From: Glycomyces harbinensis
GTDB taxonomy: Bacteria; Actinomycetota; Actinomycetes; Mycobacteriales; Micromonosporaceae
Direction: 5' to 3'
Assembly: GCF_900101745.1 (NCBI RefSeq)
Contig: NZ_FNAD01000007.1
Coordinates: 186,001 to 250,000 of the forward strand
DNA length: 64,000 bases
The notes beneath the pieces were generated by a model. It made no database searches. It worked only from the letters and a program-made list of their open reading frames with translations, and had not been told where the DNA came from. Shown piece after piece: positions 26,192 to 35,053 of the stretch. The translations under genes and the position numbers were made by a program. The first letter of the stretch is position 1; every line of letters starts with the position of its first letter.

Positions 26192-27286
26192 TCAGCACGA
26201 GCCGCCGCCCGTGAGGGTCAGCAGCGCGAGGCGGTACGGCAGCTGGGAGTACTCCATGCCGTCGGTGCTCGGGTCGCGGCCCTGGTAGAGCATCTGGAGG
26301 TTGCCCGTGTCGATGTTCATCCTCTGGTCGTTGCCGGACCGGATGAGCTCGCCGTGGCTGATGTCGGCCGTCCACTGGCCGTCGGGGAACGTCACGTTCG
26401 CGATCCCGGCGAACGGATCGCTCTGGTCGCCGTTCTGCAGCTGCCACTGCCCGGTGAGGCCGTCGGCGGTGTACGAGCGGTAGTAGCGGCCGTTGGAGCC
26501 CATCGCCTCCCAGATCAGCAGGTACTGGTTGGAGTTGTCGACCTGGTAGACCGCGCCGCCCTCGAAGAGGAGGTCACGGGTGTCCTGCAGGACGATCTGG
26601 GTGTTGCGGAAGTTGTTCGGGAACTCGCCGATCGTGGTCTCCGAGCGGTACACGCGCCCGTCGTCGTCGGCGGCGAACAGGTAGCACATGCTGTCGTCGC
26701 AGATGTTCCAGAAGTCCAGCCAGCCGCCGCTGTTCTCCTCGACGATGGGAGGCGTTTCGTCGATGAAGTTCTTCGGCGCCGACCAGCTCTGCGGGTCGGC
26801 TGGGTTCTTGCTGGTGGAGTACGAGGGCGGCCCGGTCTGGTAGACCAGGTACCACTCGTCGCCCGGCGCGAAGTAGAACAGCTGCGGCGCCGCGGCGTAC
26901 CGGGAGCCGATGTTCGGGTTGGTGTCCAGGTAGGTCACGGGAGCGTCTGCGGCCTGAGACCAGTCGGAGAACTTGGAGAAGGCCAGGCTCCAGTGCCCCT
27001 GGGGCGTGTTCGCCACCGTGTAGTAGGCGAGCCACTCGTTGTCGTGGCGGACGATCGTCGGGTCCTTGGCGGAGACGACGTTGTGCGTCGCGTCCGGCTT
27101 CGGGCCGATCAGGGGCCCGGTGGACTCCCACTGGTAGGAGGTCGGGAGGCCCTGCGCCCCGACTTCGTCGGCGCTGCCGCCGTCGGTGGTCTGGGCGTTG
27201 GCGATGAGCGCACTCGAGGCCAGAGTGGTGACCACGGCGAGCGCCGTCGCCGCGCCCAGCACGCGATTTCGAAGTGTTCGTTGCAT
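26192..27286 (-). CDS. Secreted alpha-L-arabinofuranosidase, GH62
   Basis: Start at 27286 (MQRTLRNRVL) follows GGAAGGGA; the ATG at 27340 is too far upstream. The 364-residue protein has a signal peptide cleaved after about SSALIANA. The five-bladed propeller of GH62 is clear: WESTGPLIGPKPD, catalytic base region Asp75 in VSAKDPTIV, GHWSLAFSKFSDWSQA, catalytic acid Glu242 in LLFEGGAVYQVD and a C-terminal NIDTGNLQMLYQGRDP. GH62 enzymes strip arabinofuranose from arabinoxylan or arabinan. No separate binding module is present. Its transcript seems to include the small frame downstream. Confidence 0.93.
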   Translation of the reverse strand: MQRTLRNRVLGAATALAVVTTLASSALIANAQTTDGGSADEVGAQGLPTSYQWESTGPLIGPKPDATHNVVSAKDPTIVRHDNEWLAYYTVANTPQGHWSLAFSKFSDWSQAADAPVTYLDTNPNIGSRYAAAPQLFYFAPGDEWYLVYQTGPPSYSTSKNPADPQSWSAPKNFIDETPPIVEENSGGWLDFWNICDDSMCYLFAADDDGRVYRSETTIGEFPNNFRNTQIVLQDTRDLLFEGGAVYQVDNSNQYLLIWEAMGSNGRYYRSYTADGLTGQWQLQNGDQSDPFAGIANVTFPDGQWTADISHGELIRSGNDQRMNIDTGNLQMLYQGRDPSTDGMEYSQLPYRLALLTLTGGGSC

Positions 27287-27304
27287 GAATTTCCCTTCCG
27301 TGAG

Positions 27305-27320
27305 CAGGCAAAATTGCCTG
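27305..27320 (-). promoter_or_regulatory. Palindrome in the GH62 leader
   Basis: CAGGCAAAATTGCCTG has exact seven-base arms and lies 19 bases upstream of the GH62 start, next to the ribosome site. It could be an operator or an RNA hairpin affecting translation. Confidence 0.45.
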
Positions 27321-27348
27321 TTATCGATCACACGTCGCAACTTGGTTC

Positions 27349-27410
27349 CGAAACATCTGATGATCTTTCCGGGTGTTTCGAACTATAGAGACGTCTCGAT
27401 ATGTAGTCAA
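27349..27410 (-). promoter_or_regulatory. GH62 promoter with inverted repeats
   Basis: Read on the minus strand, TTGACT (27405-27410) and TATAGT (27382-27387) are 17 bases apart. The spacer contains the palindrome GAGACGTCTC (27388-27397). Downstream of the -10, CGAAACA and TGTTTCG (27349-27355 and 27374-27380) form an exact inverted repeat with an 18-base gap. These are candidate operators for the LacI protein encoded at 24793, though they do not match the AACGTT-centred sites. Confidence 0.65.
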
Positions 27411-27724
27411 CGGTTTGCGAAAAGTTTGTTGGAACACCTGCCGTAAGGCCGTCGCGATGATCTAGTCTCTGTTCCGAGCCGGGTTTCCAAGCGCCCCTAA
27501 GGATCTCATACTTCTTCGAACCTACCGATATCGCTTGATGTCCTGAGTAGACAGACGAGGTCGAGCGCGGCGGCGACCACCCGTGAGCTGATCGAAGGCC
27601 TCATCCGGGGCCGCCGCGGCCGTCGGTGCGACCGCCTGGCCGCAGATCGGGCCGCCGCCACCTGCGGCGACTGTCCTGCGACGGAAGGCGGACGATGCGG
27701 CATCGAAGAGCGCTCGTCGAACTC

Positions 27725-27753
27725 TTGACAAAGTTTGGTCACCAAACTTAGTC
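27725..27753 (+). promoter_or_regulatory. Promoter with 19-base palindromic operator
   Basis: TTGACA (27725-27730) is followed directly by AAGTTTGGTCACCAAACTT (27731-27749), a perfect palindrome around a central C. A -10-like TTAGTC would fall at 27748. The palindrome resembles sites bound by ROK-family (XylR/NagC-like) repressors, but no ROK gene is in the window. It now drives only the broken cellulase gene. The rest of 27411-27822 shows no gene. Confidence 0.6.
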
Positions 27754-27822
27754 TGATCACGCGCAAGGCCTCCAGCGGCGACGCCGCTCCCTCACGGAAC
27801 CCGCCTTCCCCCGAGGAGAGTC

Positions 27823-28137
27823 GTGAAGAGTTCGAACACCGTCCATAGGAGACGAATGCGCATCGGCGCGATCGCCGCCGCCGCGATCACCGCCTTGACC
27901 GCGGGACTGATCGGCGCGGTCAGCGCTAACGCAGCCCCCGAAGGCTGCGAGGTCGAATGCCAGGTCACCGGCCAATGGTCGGGCGGCTTCAACGCCAACG
28001 GCCGCCTCTGCGACGGCACGGTGAGCGAACCGCAGCAGTCGATGACCGCCATCGAGCAGGTCGCGGCCATGCAGCCGGGCTGGAACGTCGGCAACACCCT
28101 CGCCGCTTCAGCGCTCCGCTTTCTTGCATGCGGCTGA
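27823..28137 (+). pseudogene. Truncated GH5 cellulase, N-terminal stub
   Basis: A GTG at 27823 after GAGGAGAG opens a frame with a full signal peptide (IAAAAITALTAGLIGAVSA, cleavage after NAA). The mature part has a cysteine-rich VTGQWSGGFNANGRL segment like a piece of a CBM2, then QVAAMQPGWNVGNTL, which is the opening strand of GH5 endoglucanases. At the point where GNTLDA should continue, the frame changes to unrelated residues and stops at 28137. More than nine-tenths of the catalytic domain, including both glutamates, is missing. Promoter, operator and signal peptide remain intact. Confidence 0.75.
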
Positions 28138-28238
28138 GTCGGCTGCCCTGGAGCAATTCAGCCTTGGACGACCGCGATCCGCGTAGTAAGTTGTGCCATC
28201 CGTAAGAATGAGGCCGCGACGGCCGCCGAGAGGATCCG

Positions 28239-29699
28239 ATGAACCAGCCTGCTGCACCTGAGAGCTGCGCCCGCTGGGGCGTGTACGAAATCGAACTCCA
28301 CTGCCCCGCCGAAGGCAACCCGTTCACCGACGTCGACCTGGTAGCGGTCTTCAACGACGGTGAGCGGGAGATGCGAGTCGGGGGGTTCTACGACGGGGAC
28401 GGGATCCACCGGGTCCGCTTCATGCCCGACGCCGAGGGACAGTGGACCTTCACGACGGCCTCGAACGTCCCCGCACTCGACGGCGCGACCGGCGAGTTCA
28501 CCTGCACCGCACCGGCACCGGGCGCTCATGGTCCGGTCCGGGCCGACGGCTTCCACTTCGCGCACAGTGACGGCACCCGCTACCTCCCGGTCGGCACCAC
28601 CGCCTACGCGTGGACCCACCAGGTCGAGCGCCTGCGGGACCAGACCCGCCGGACCTTGGCCGCGGGGCCGTTCAACAAGGTGCGGATGTGCCTGCTGCCC
28701 AAGTGGTACCAGTACAACCACGTCGAGCCCGAGCGCTACCCCTTCCCCGGCTCGGTCGAGGAAGGCTGGGACACGACCCGGTTCGACCCGGCGTTCTTCC
28801 GCCGCTCCGAGCAGGAAGTGGCCGCCTTGCAGGACATGGGGATCGAAGCGGACGTCATCCTCTTCCACCCCTACGACCGGTGGGGATTCGCCGACCTCGG
28901 CGCCGAAGCCGACGACCGGCTGGCCCGCTACACGGTCCGGCGCCTCGCGGCCTACGCGAACGTGTGGTGGTCCATGGCCAACGAGTACGACCTGTTCGAC
29001 GCCAAGACCGAGGACGACTGGGAGCGACTGGCCGCCGTCGTGACCGAAGCGGACCCGCACGGGCACCTCAACTCGATCCACAACTGCGGCCCGTTCTACG
29101 ACTACGCCAAGCCGTGGATCACCCACTCCAGCGTCCAGCGCCAGGACGTCTACCGGACCGCCGAGTTCACCGACGAGTGGCGCGAGGGCTGGGGCAAGCC
29201 GGTCGTGATCGACGAGTGCGCCTACGAAGGCGACATCGACCAAGGCTGGGGGAACATCTCCGGCGAGGAGTTGACCCGGCGCTGCTGGGAGGGCGCGGTA
29301 CGGGGCGGCTACGTCGCGCACGGCGAGACCTACCTCAACGACGCCGAGGAACTCTGGTGGTCCAAAGGCGGCGAACTCGTCGGCACCAGCCCGGCCCGCA
29401 TGGGCTTCCTGCGCGAGGTCATCGCCGCATCCCCGACCGGGGCCCTCGACCCGCTCCCCTCGAACTGGGACGCGCGAGTCGGCGGGGTCGCCGGTGAATA
29501 CGAGGTCACCTACTTCGGGTTCAGCCGCCCCCGCTTCCGCGAACTCCCGCTCCCCGAAGGCAAGCGCTGGGCGGTCGACGTGATCGACACCTGGAACATG
29601 ACCGTAGAACGCGTCGCCGACCACGCCGAGGGCACCATCCGCGTCTCCCTTCCCGGCCGCGAATACATGGCCGTTCGCATCCTCGCCGAAAAACGATGA
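28239..29699 (+). CDS. Cytoplasmic glycoside hydrolase with DUF5060 and DUF4038/DUF5605-type domains
   Basis: A 486-residue protein without signal peptide. The N-terminal DUF5060 beta-sandwich (about 8-90: WGVYEIELHCPAEGNPFTDV, FYDGDGIHRVRFMPDAEGQW) precedes a TIM-barrel glycosidase domain and a C-terminal beta domain (about 410-484). The likely catalytic pair is Glu249 in WWSMANEYD and Glu326 in VVIDECAYEG, as in clan GH-A. DUF5060/DUF5605 proteins accompany pectin and arabinogalactan loci, but the substrate is not established. It is followed by the GH36 gene 116 bases on, suggesting joint intracellular processing of imported oligosaccharides. Confidence 0.82.
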   Translation: MNQPAAPESCARWGVYEIELHCPAEGNPFTDVDLVAVFNDGEREMRVGGFYDGDGIHRVRFMPDAEGQWTFTTASNVPALDGATGEFTCTAPAPGAHGPVRADGFHFAHSDGTRYLPVGTTAYAWTHQVERLRDQTRRTLAAGPFNKVRMCLLPKWYQYNHVEPERYPFPGSVEEGWDTTRFDPAFFRRSEQEVAALQDMGIEADVILFHPYDRWGFADLGAEADDRLARYTVRRLAAYANVWWSMANEYDLFDAKTEDDWERLAAVVTEADPHGHLNSIHNCGPFYDYAKPWITHSSVQRQDVYRTAEFTDEWREGWGKPVVIDECAYEGDIDQGWGNISGEELTRRCWEGAVRGGYVAHGETYLNDAEELWWSKGGELVGTSPARMGFLREVIAASPTGALDPLPSNWDARVGGVAGEYEVTYFGFSRPRFRELPLPEGKRWAVDVIDTWNMTVERVADHAEGTIRVSLPGREYMAVRILAEKR

Positions 29700-29815
29700 G
29701 TGACCAGGGTAAGGACCCCCCCAACGCATTCCTCACCAATCAACGGCCGCAGGGCGTTCGCGAGCACCGGCACCGTTGGCGCATAGACGTGTTTCAATCG
29801 AGAGCGGAGTATCAA

Positions 29816-31882
29816 ATGACATCGCAAGCGCCGTTGCATCGTGACGAGGATCCGGACTTCGAGTGGACCCTCCCCGGGCTCCACCTGAAGTTCGACCACC
29901 GCGACGACCGGCCCGTGCGGCTCGTGCACCTCGCGACCGCACCCGAGGCGCCGTCAGCGGCCGCGCCGTGGGCGATCGTGGACGTCGCCACCGCCGGCGT
30001 CGAGCACGCCGGCAACGACCAGGGCCTCCTCTACTCAAGTGCCGGGCAGCGGCTCCGCTACGAGGGCCACGAATCGAATGAGACCGAGCTGCGGATCCGC
30101 CAGCGCGCACCGGAGTTCGGCATCGAGGTGCTCAGCGTCTTCCGCGTCGCCGGACCGGGCCTCCAGATCCGAAATGCCGTGCGCAACGTCGGCGACCGGA
30201 GCCTCATACTGCTCTCGGTGAGCTCGGCGCTCGTGGCCGTTCCCGCCGACGGCGCGCACGACCTCCTTTGGGGCCAGAGCGAATGGGGGGCCGAGGGGCG
30301 CTGGCGGCAGCGCCCCTTGAGCGAGCTGCTGCCCGACATCGATCCTGCGATGCACGGCGGCCAGCACCCGCGCGGGATCTTCTCGCTGACCAGCCATGGG
30401 AGCTGGTCGACCGGTTCGTTCCTGCCGACCGGGGTCCTCGCGGCAGAGACCGTCCCTTCGATCGCGTGGCAGGTCGAGACCAGCGCGGGTTGGCACTGGG
30501 AGGTGGCGCAGACCGGGAGCGCCGTGACGGTGGGCGTGTTCGGCGCTACCGACAGCCATCACCAGTTCGCCGCGCGGCTGGCGCCGGGCGAGGAGTTCAC
30601 CTCGGTGCCCGCCGGACTCTGCGTGGCCGCGAGCGGCCGGGACGCGGCCTTCGCGGCGCTCACGGACTACCGGCGCGCGATCCGCGAGGTGCGCCCGGTC
30701 GACGCGCGGCTGCCGTTGGTCTACAACGACTACATGAACACCCTCATGGGCGAGCCGTCGACGGAGAAGCTGCTGCCGCTCATCGCGTCGGCGGCCGAGG
30801 CGGGCGCGGAGTACTTCTGCATCGACGCCGGGTGGTACGCCACGCCCGGCAGCGCCTGGTGGGTCAGCACGGGCGAGTGGCTCGAGGCTCCCGGGCGGTT
30901 CACCGGCGGCTTGTCGTCGGTCGTCGACGCCATCCGCGCCGCCGGCATGCGGCCCGGGTTGTGGCTGGAGCCGGAGGCCGTCGGGGTCGAGTCGGCGATC
31001 GCGAAGCGGTTGCCGGAGGAGGCGTTCTTCCGGCGGTTCGGCGAGCGGGTGATCGTGGCGGGGAACTTCCAGCTCGATCTGCGGCATCCGGCGGCGCGCG
31101 CGCACTTGGACGAGACGGTGGACCGGCTGGTGGACGAGTTCGGGCTCGAGTTCTTCAAACTCGACTACAACCGGAACATCGGTGCCGGGACCGAAGTGGA
31201 CGCGACCGCGCCAGGGGCCGGGCTGCTCGGTCACACCCGCGCCTTCCGCGACTGGCTGCTCGGCCTGCAGGCCCGGCATCCGGGAGTGCTGTTCGAGAAC
31301 TGCGGTTCGGGTGCGCTGCGCATGGACTACAACATCCTTTCGGCGGCGCATCTGCAGTCGACCTCAGACCAGCAGGACTTCCGGAAGTACGCGCCGATCG
31401 CGGCGGCCGCGCCCGCGAGCATCCTTCCCGAGCAGGCGGGGAACTGGGCGTATCCGGCCGCGTCGATGACCTTGGAGGAGACGGCGTTCGCGATGACGGC
31501 GGGCGTCATGGGCCGGTTGTACCTCTCCGGGTTCCTCAACGAGTTGAGCGCGGAGCAGTCCGATCTGGTGCGCGAGGCCGTTGCGCTGCATAAGGACTGG
31601 CGCCACCGTATCGCCGGGTCGCATCCGGTGTGGCCGCTGGGGCTTCCGGGCTGGGGGGACGAGGTGATCGCGCTGCAGCTCGACACCGGATCCGAGTCGT
31701 TGTTGGCGCTGTGGTCGCGCGGTGAGGCTGCGGAGGTCGCGCTGCCAGGACTGCGCGGGCGGGACCTGAAGCAGGCGTACCCGGTCGCCTTGCCGGAGTG
31801 GACGATCCGCACCGACGGCGAGACGCCGGTCGTCGAGCTGCCGGCGGGACCCGCCGCCAGGATCTTCACGGTGCGACGCTGA
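29816..31882 (+). CDS. Alpha-galactosidase, GH36
   Basis: The frame is open from 29696, but the family sequence begins at ATG 29816 with GGAG upstream, giving 688 residues. The N-terminal beta-supersandwich (to about 300) precedes the catalytic barrel: YNDYMNTLMGEPS, FCIDAGWYA, GLWLEPEAV, nucleophile Asp450 in FFKLDYNRN, CGSGALRMDY and acid/base Asp518 in STSDQQD. A C-terminal beta domain ends near 688. There is no signal peptide, so it works in the cytoplasm on imported alpha-galactosides or galactose-capped fragments. It sits between the DUF5060 enzyme and the second importer. Confidence 0.92.
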   Translation: MTSQAPLHRDEDPDFEWTLPGLHLKFDHRDDRPVRLVHLATAPEAPSAAAPWAIVDVATAGVEHAGNDQGLLYSSAGQRLRYEGHESNETELRIRQRAPEFGIEVLSVFRVAGPGLQIRNAVRNVGDRSLILLSVSSALVAVPADGAHDLLWGQSEWGAEGRWRQRPLSELLPDIDPAMHGGQHPRGIFSLTSHGSWSTGSFLPTGVLAAETVPSIAWQVETSAGWHWEVAQTGSAVTVGVFGATDSHHQFAARLAPGEEFTSVPAGLCVAASGRDAAFAALTDYRRAIREVRPVDARLPLVYNDYMNTLMGEPSTEKLLPLIASAAEAGAEYFCIDAGWYATPGSAWWVSTGEWLEAPGRFTGGLSSVVDAIRAAGMRPGLWLEPEAVGVESAIAKRLPEEAFFRRFGERVIVAGNFQLDLRHPAARAHLDETVDRLVDEFGLEFFKLDYNRNIGAGTEVDATAPGAGLLGHTRAFRDWLLGLQARHPGVLFENCGSGALRMDYNILSAAHLQSTSDQQDFRKYAPIAAAAPASILPEQAGNWAYPAASMTLEETAFAMTAGVMGRLYLSGFLNELSAEQSDLVREAVALHKDWRHRIAGSHPVWPLGLPGWGDEVIALQLDTGSESLLALWSRGEAAEVALPGLRGRDLKQAYPVALPEWTIRTDGETPVVELPAGPAARIFTVRR

Positions 31883-32289
31883 TCCAGGGTCCACCGCCGG
31901 GCCGCCGGGAGCCTGCTGCGCGGTCGTTTCGGCCGGCGGCAGGGTCGCTGCGGCGGCCCGGTATTTCGACTCGGGCGTGACCAGACGGTCGACCGGGATC
32001 GTCATCGGGAACCAGGGACATCCGCTGCTTGGGATATTCGCTGGATCTATATCTGCCCCGAGGGTCGATTCCATTAGGACACCACGGTCGGAAACCGTCA
32101 AAAGTCTACGAAATTCCAGTGTCAGACGCTGACACCGGGAACGTTTGCGGCTATTCATCTGATCTTTTTCGCGGGCAAGCCTTGTGCAAGGAAGGGCTCT
32201 CGGCTTACTGTTCGTTTGTAGGCATATCTAAATTTAATGATTCTTCGCTGCTTCAACCCTTTCGGCAGCATCCTCGAAAGGACCTCTCC
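31883..32289 (+). promoter_or_regulatory. Regulatory gap before the second importer
   Basis: No gene is evident. CCGGGCCGCCG (31897-31907) and CGGCGGCCCGG (31951-31961) could form a long terminator stem for the GH36 gene. The right part is AT-richer and holds GTGTCAG and CTGACAC (32120-32126 and 32130-32136), an exact repeat with a three-base spacer, followed at once by CGGGAACGTTTGCG (32137-32150), which matches the GAACGTT core of the LacI-type sites at 19170 and 19296. Both lie 140-170 bases ahead of the binding-protein start. Confidence 0.5.
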
Positions 32290-33984
32290 ATGCCCGTTCC
32301 CTCTTCGACCGCGCCCTTCAAACGGCGCTCCCTGTTCAAGGTCGCCGGTCTCGGCGTCGCCGGGGCCGCAGGACTGCCCGCCCTGGCGGCCTGCAGCGAC
32401 ATCGAGTCCGGCAGCGGCAGCGTTCAGGCGACCGAGGGCTTCGACTTCCTGCCGACATACCAGGAATGGCCGCTGCCGGTCGAGCCCGACCTCGTGGGCG
32501 AGCCGCCGAACCACCCCTCCGCCTTCATCTCCTACCCCGAGCCGGTCCAGGCCGTGTCCGAAGTGCCTTCGGGCAGCGGCACTTACGAGATGACCGTGCC
32601 GATCTGGGGCGACACGCCGGCCGGGGACGACCCGTACTACACGACCGTGACCGACGCCTGGGGCGGCACCACCATCAACCTCCGCCACGCCGACGGCAAC
32701 ACCTTCGCCGACACCTCGGTGCAGTGGCTCAAGGCCAACGAGTACGGCGACGCCATCCAGATCTTCAGCTGGATGCTCGGCTCCCACAGCAACTTCACCG
32801 AGACCGTCGTCAACAACTTCTACAACCTGACCGACATCCTCAAGGGCGACATCGCCGAGCGCTGGCCGCTGCTGGCCGGCCTGCCCACCTCGTCATGGGG
32901 CCAGTCGGTCTGGTCGAAGGACCTCAAGGACCCCGACAGCGCCGGCGTCTACGGCATCCCCATGGGCTTCTCCGGCGGCCCGGGCAACGCCGTCATGTTC
33001 CGCACCGACCTGATGGAAGGGGCGAACCTGGCGGTGCCCACCACGGTCGAGGAGCTCCTGGAGGTCTGCCGGGCCTGGTCCGACGACGCGAACGGCAAGT
33101 GGGCCTTCGCCGGCCTCGACTGGTTCGTCGGGCAGTGGTTCAGCCTGGGCGGCACCGACGGCTGGAACTGGGACCCCGACCAGAAGAAGATGATCCACAA
33201 CGTCGAGCGGCCCGAGTTCACCGAGATGATGGAGTTCCGCCGCACCCTGTGGGACGAGCAGCTCATCCACCCCGACGCCCCGACCGGGACCCTCGACCCA
33301 CACGCGATGCAGAAGGCCGGGAACGTCCTGTTCACCCAGGACAGCATGGTCTGGTGGAACGACTACGCGCTCCAGGTCAAGCGGGGCGAGGCCGAAGGCG
33401 AGATCAACCCGCTCCCTCCGCTGGGCGCGAAGGGCCGCGAGCCGTTGATCTCCATGAACACCTCCATCGACGGCTGGACCTTCCTCAACAAGGACCTCGG
33501 CCGGGAGCAGGTCGAGGAGATCCTGGACGTCGCGAACTGGTGCGCGTCTCCATACGGCACCACCGAGTATGAGCTGCTGCAGTACGGCGTCGAAGGCGAG
33601 CACTTCACCCTCGGCAACGACGGCTCCCCCGTCTACACCGAACTCGGGTCCGAACTCGTCCTGGCCCCGATCAACTACAAGGTCGTCGTCGGCCAGGTCC
33701 AGACCTTCCTCACCGGCGACCCCGACGTGGTCCAGAAGCGGTTCGACTTCCACGCCGCCGCCCAGCAGTACGCCGCGGAGAACCCGTTCGCGGGCATGCG
33801 GATCGAGGCCCCGGCCGACGCGAAGGCCGCCGGCCAGACGCTCTGGGATCAGCAGAACGACATCGCCTACGGGCGCGCCGAGCTCTCGTCGATCCCCGAA
33901 ATGGTCGAGACGTACATGAACAACGGCGGCGAGGCCGCCCGCGAGTACTACACGGAGGCGTACGAGAGCGTTCACGGCGAATGA
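32290..33984 (+). CDS. ABC transporter sugar-binding lipoprotein (LplA-like, long form)
   Basis: Start at ATG 32290 after GAAAGGA; the open frame upstream is not coding-like. The 564-residue precursor has twin arginines (KRRSLFKVAGLG) followed by the lipobox LAAC near residue 36, so it is a Tat-exported lipoprotein. At over 500 residues it belongs to the long solute-binding proteins paired with LplB/LplC permeases, which carry complex oligosaccharides from pectin or xylan. Aromatic stretches typical of sugar contact are present (GGTDGWNWDPD, MVWWNDYALQ). Ligand unknown; the surrounding enzymes point to a pectin or xyloglucan fragment. Confidence 0.88.
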   Translation: MPVPSSTAPFKRRSLFKVAGLGVAGAAGLPALAACSDIESGSGSVQATEGFDFLPTYQEWPLPVEPDLVGEPPNHPSAFISYPEPVQAVSEVPSGSGTYEMTVPIWGDTPAGDDPYYTTVTDAWGGTTINLRHADGNTFADTSVQWLKANEYGDAIQIFSWMLGSHSNFTETVVNNFYNLTDILKGDIAERWPLLAGLPTSSWGQSVWSKDLKDPDSAGVYGIPMGFSGGPGNAVMFRTDLMEGANLAVPTTVEELLEVCRAWSDDANGKWAFAGLDWFVGQWFSLGGTDGWNWDPDQKKMIHNVERPEFTEMMEFRRTLWDEQLIHPDAPTGTLDPHAMQKAGNVLFTQDSMVWWNDYALQVKRGEAEGEINPLPPLGAKGREPLISMNTSIDGWTFLNKDLGREQVEEILDVANWCASPYGTTEYELLQYGVEGEHFTLGNDGSPVYTELGSELVLAPINYKVVVGQVQTFLTGDPDVVQKRFDFHAAAQQYAAENPFAGMRIEAPADAKAAGQTLWDQQNDIAYGRAELSSIPEMVETYMNNGGEAAREYYTEAYESVHGE

Positions 33985-33988
33985 CGCC

Positions 33989-34024
33989 CGGCCGGGCGGC
34001 CCCGTCACGCGGGTCGCCCGGCCG
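33989..34024 (+). terminator. Attenuating hairpin between binding protein and permeases
   Basis: CGGCCGGGCG (33989-33998) and CGCCCGGCCG (34015-34024) are exact ten-base inverted repeats in the gap before the permease genes. Such stems commonly stabilise the abundant binding-protein mRNA and lower permease expression. Confidence 0.6.
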
Positions 34025-34069
34025 CCTCCCGCCTCCTCACCGGATCTACGACGACTGGAATCTCAAGCG

Positions 34070-35053
34070 ATGGCAACACTCCAGAGCACGGCCCCACCGG
34101 ACGCGGACCGAACCCCGGACCGTTTGGTCGTCAGGCGCAAACGCACGGTGGCCCAGCGGTTTCGACATGACTGGCCCCTGCTGCTGCTGGCGCTCCCGGT
34201 GGTCGCCCACCTCGCGGTGTTCCACTACTGGCCCACGGCCTGGAACATCATCGCGTTCATGGACTACAGCCCCTACCGGCCCTTCTGGGAGAACCCGTTC
34301 GTCGGCTTCGCCTGGTTCGAGCGGCTCTTCGCCGACCCGTACTTCACGCCGGCGCTGCTCAACACCCTGAAGTTCGCGGCACTGAACCTGGTCTTCATGT
34401 TCCCGCTGTCCATTGTGCTGGCACTGGCCATGAACGGCATCATCTCCATCAAGGCCCGCAGCGCCTTCCAGTCGATCGTGTACCTGCCCCACTTCTTCTC
34501 CTGGGTCCTGGTCGTCACCGTCTTCGTCCAGGTCCTCGGCTCCGACGGCCTCATCTCCAACTGGATCATGGGCGGGGGAGGTGAACGGCTCAACTTCACC
34601 TCCAATCCCGACACCTTCCTCCTGCTGGTCTGGATGCAGTGGGCCTGGAAGGACGCCGGCTGGGGCATGATCATCTTCCTGGCGGCCCTCGCCTCGATCA
34701 ACCCCAGCCTGTACGAGGCCGCGGCCTCCGACGGCGCGAACCGCTGGCGGCGGATGTGGCACATCACCCTGCCCGGCATCCGACCGGTCATCATCCTGCT
34801 GCTGATCCTTCAGATCGGATCCATCCTCTCCGTCGGCTTCGAGCAGTACCAGCTGCAGCGCCAGTCCATCGGCTACCAGTCGACCGAAGTGCTCGACACC
34901 TTCGTCTACTACCAGAGCATCATCGGCAACCAAGGCGAATCGTTCGGCACCGCCGCGGGCCTGTTCAAAGGCGTCATCGGCCTGATCCTGATCCTCGTCG
35001 CCAACAACATCGCGCACCGCCTCGGAGAGCAAGGGATCTACCAGAAGTCATGA
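34070..35053 (+). CDS. ABC sugar transporter permease (LplB-like)
   Basis: A 327-residue permease with six predicted membrane helices. The EAA loop is LYEAAASDGANRWRRMWHI. The segment FEQYQLQRQSIGYQSTEVLDTFVYYQSI before the last helix is typical of the LplB branch rather than MalF. It overlaps the next permease by four bases (ATGA) and forms the pore with it. Confidence 0.9.
   Translation: MATLQSTAPPDADRTPDRLVVRRKRTVAQRFRHDWPLLLLALPVVAHLAVFHYWPTAWNIIAFMDYSPYRPFWENPFVGFAWFERLFADPYFTPALLNTLKFAALNLVFMFPLSIVLALAMNGIISIKARSAFQSIVYLPHFFSWVLVVTVFVQVLGSDGLISNWIMGGGGERLNFTSNPDTFLLLVWMQWAWKDAGWGMIIFLAALASINPSLYEAAASDGANRWRRMWHITLPGIRPVIILLLILQIGSILSVGFEQYQLQRQSIGYQSTEVLDTFVYYQSIIGNQGESFGTAAGLFKGVIGLILILVANNIAHRLGEQGIYQKS

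Noticed and set aside
29696-29815. Start of the GH36 gene overlapping the previous stop (ATGA)
   Set aside because: The first 40 residues have no family similarity, and a ribosome site precedes the ATG at 29816.
31364-32158. Minus-strand frame of 264 residues across the GH36 3' end and the following gap
   Set aside because: Most of it is the antisense shadow of GH36; the part in the gap has no recognisable domain or ribosome site.
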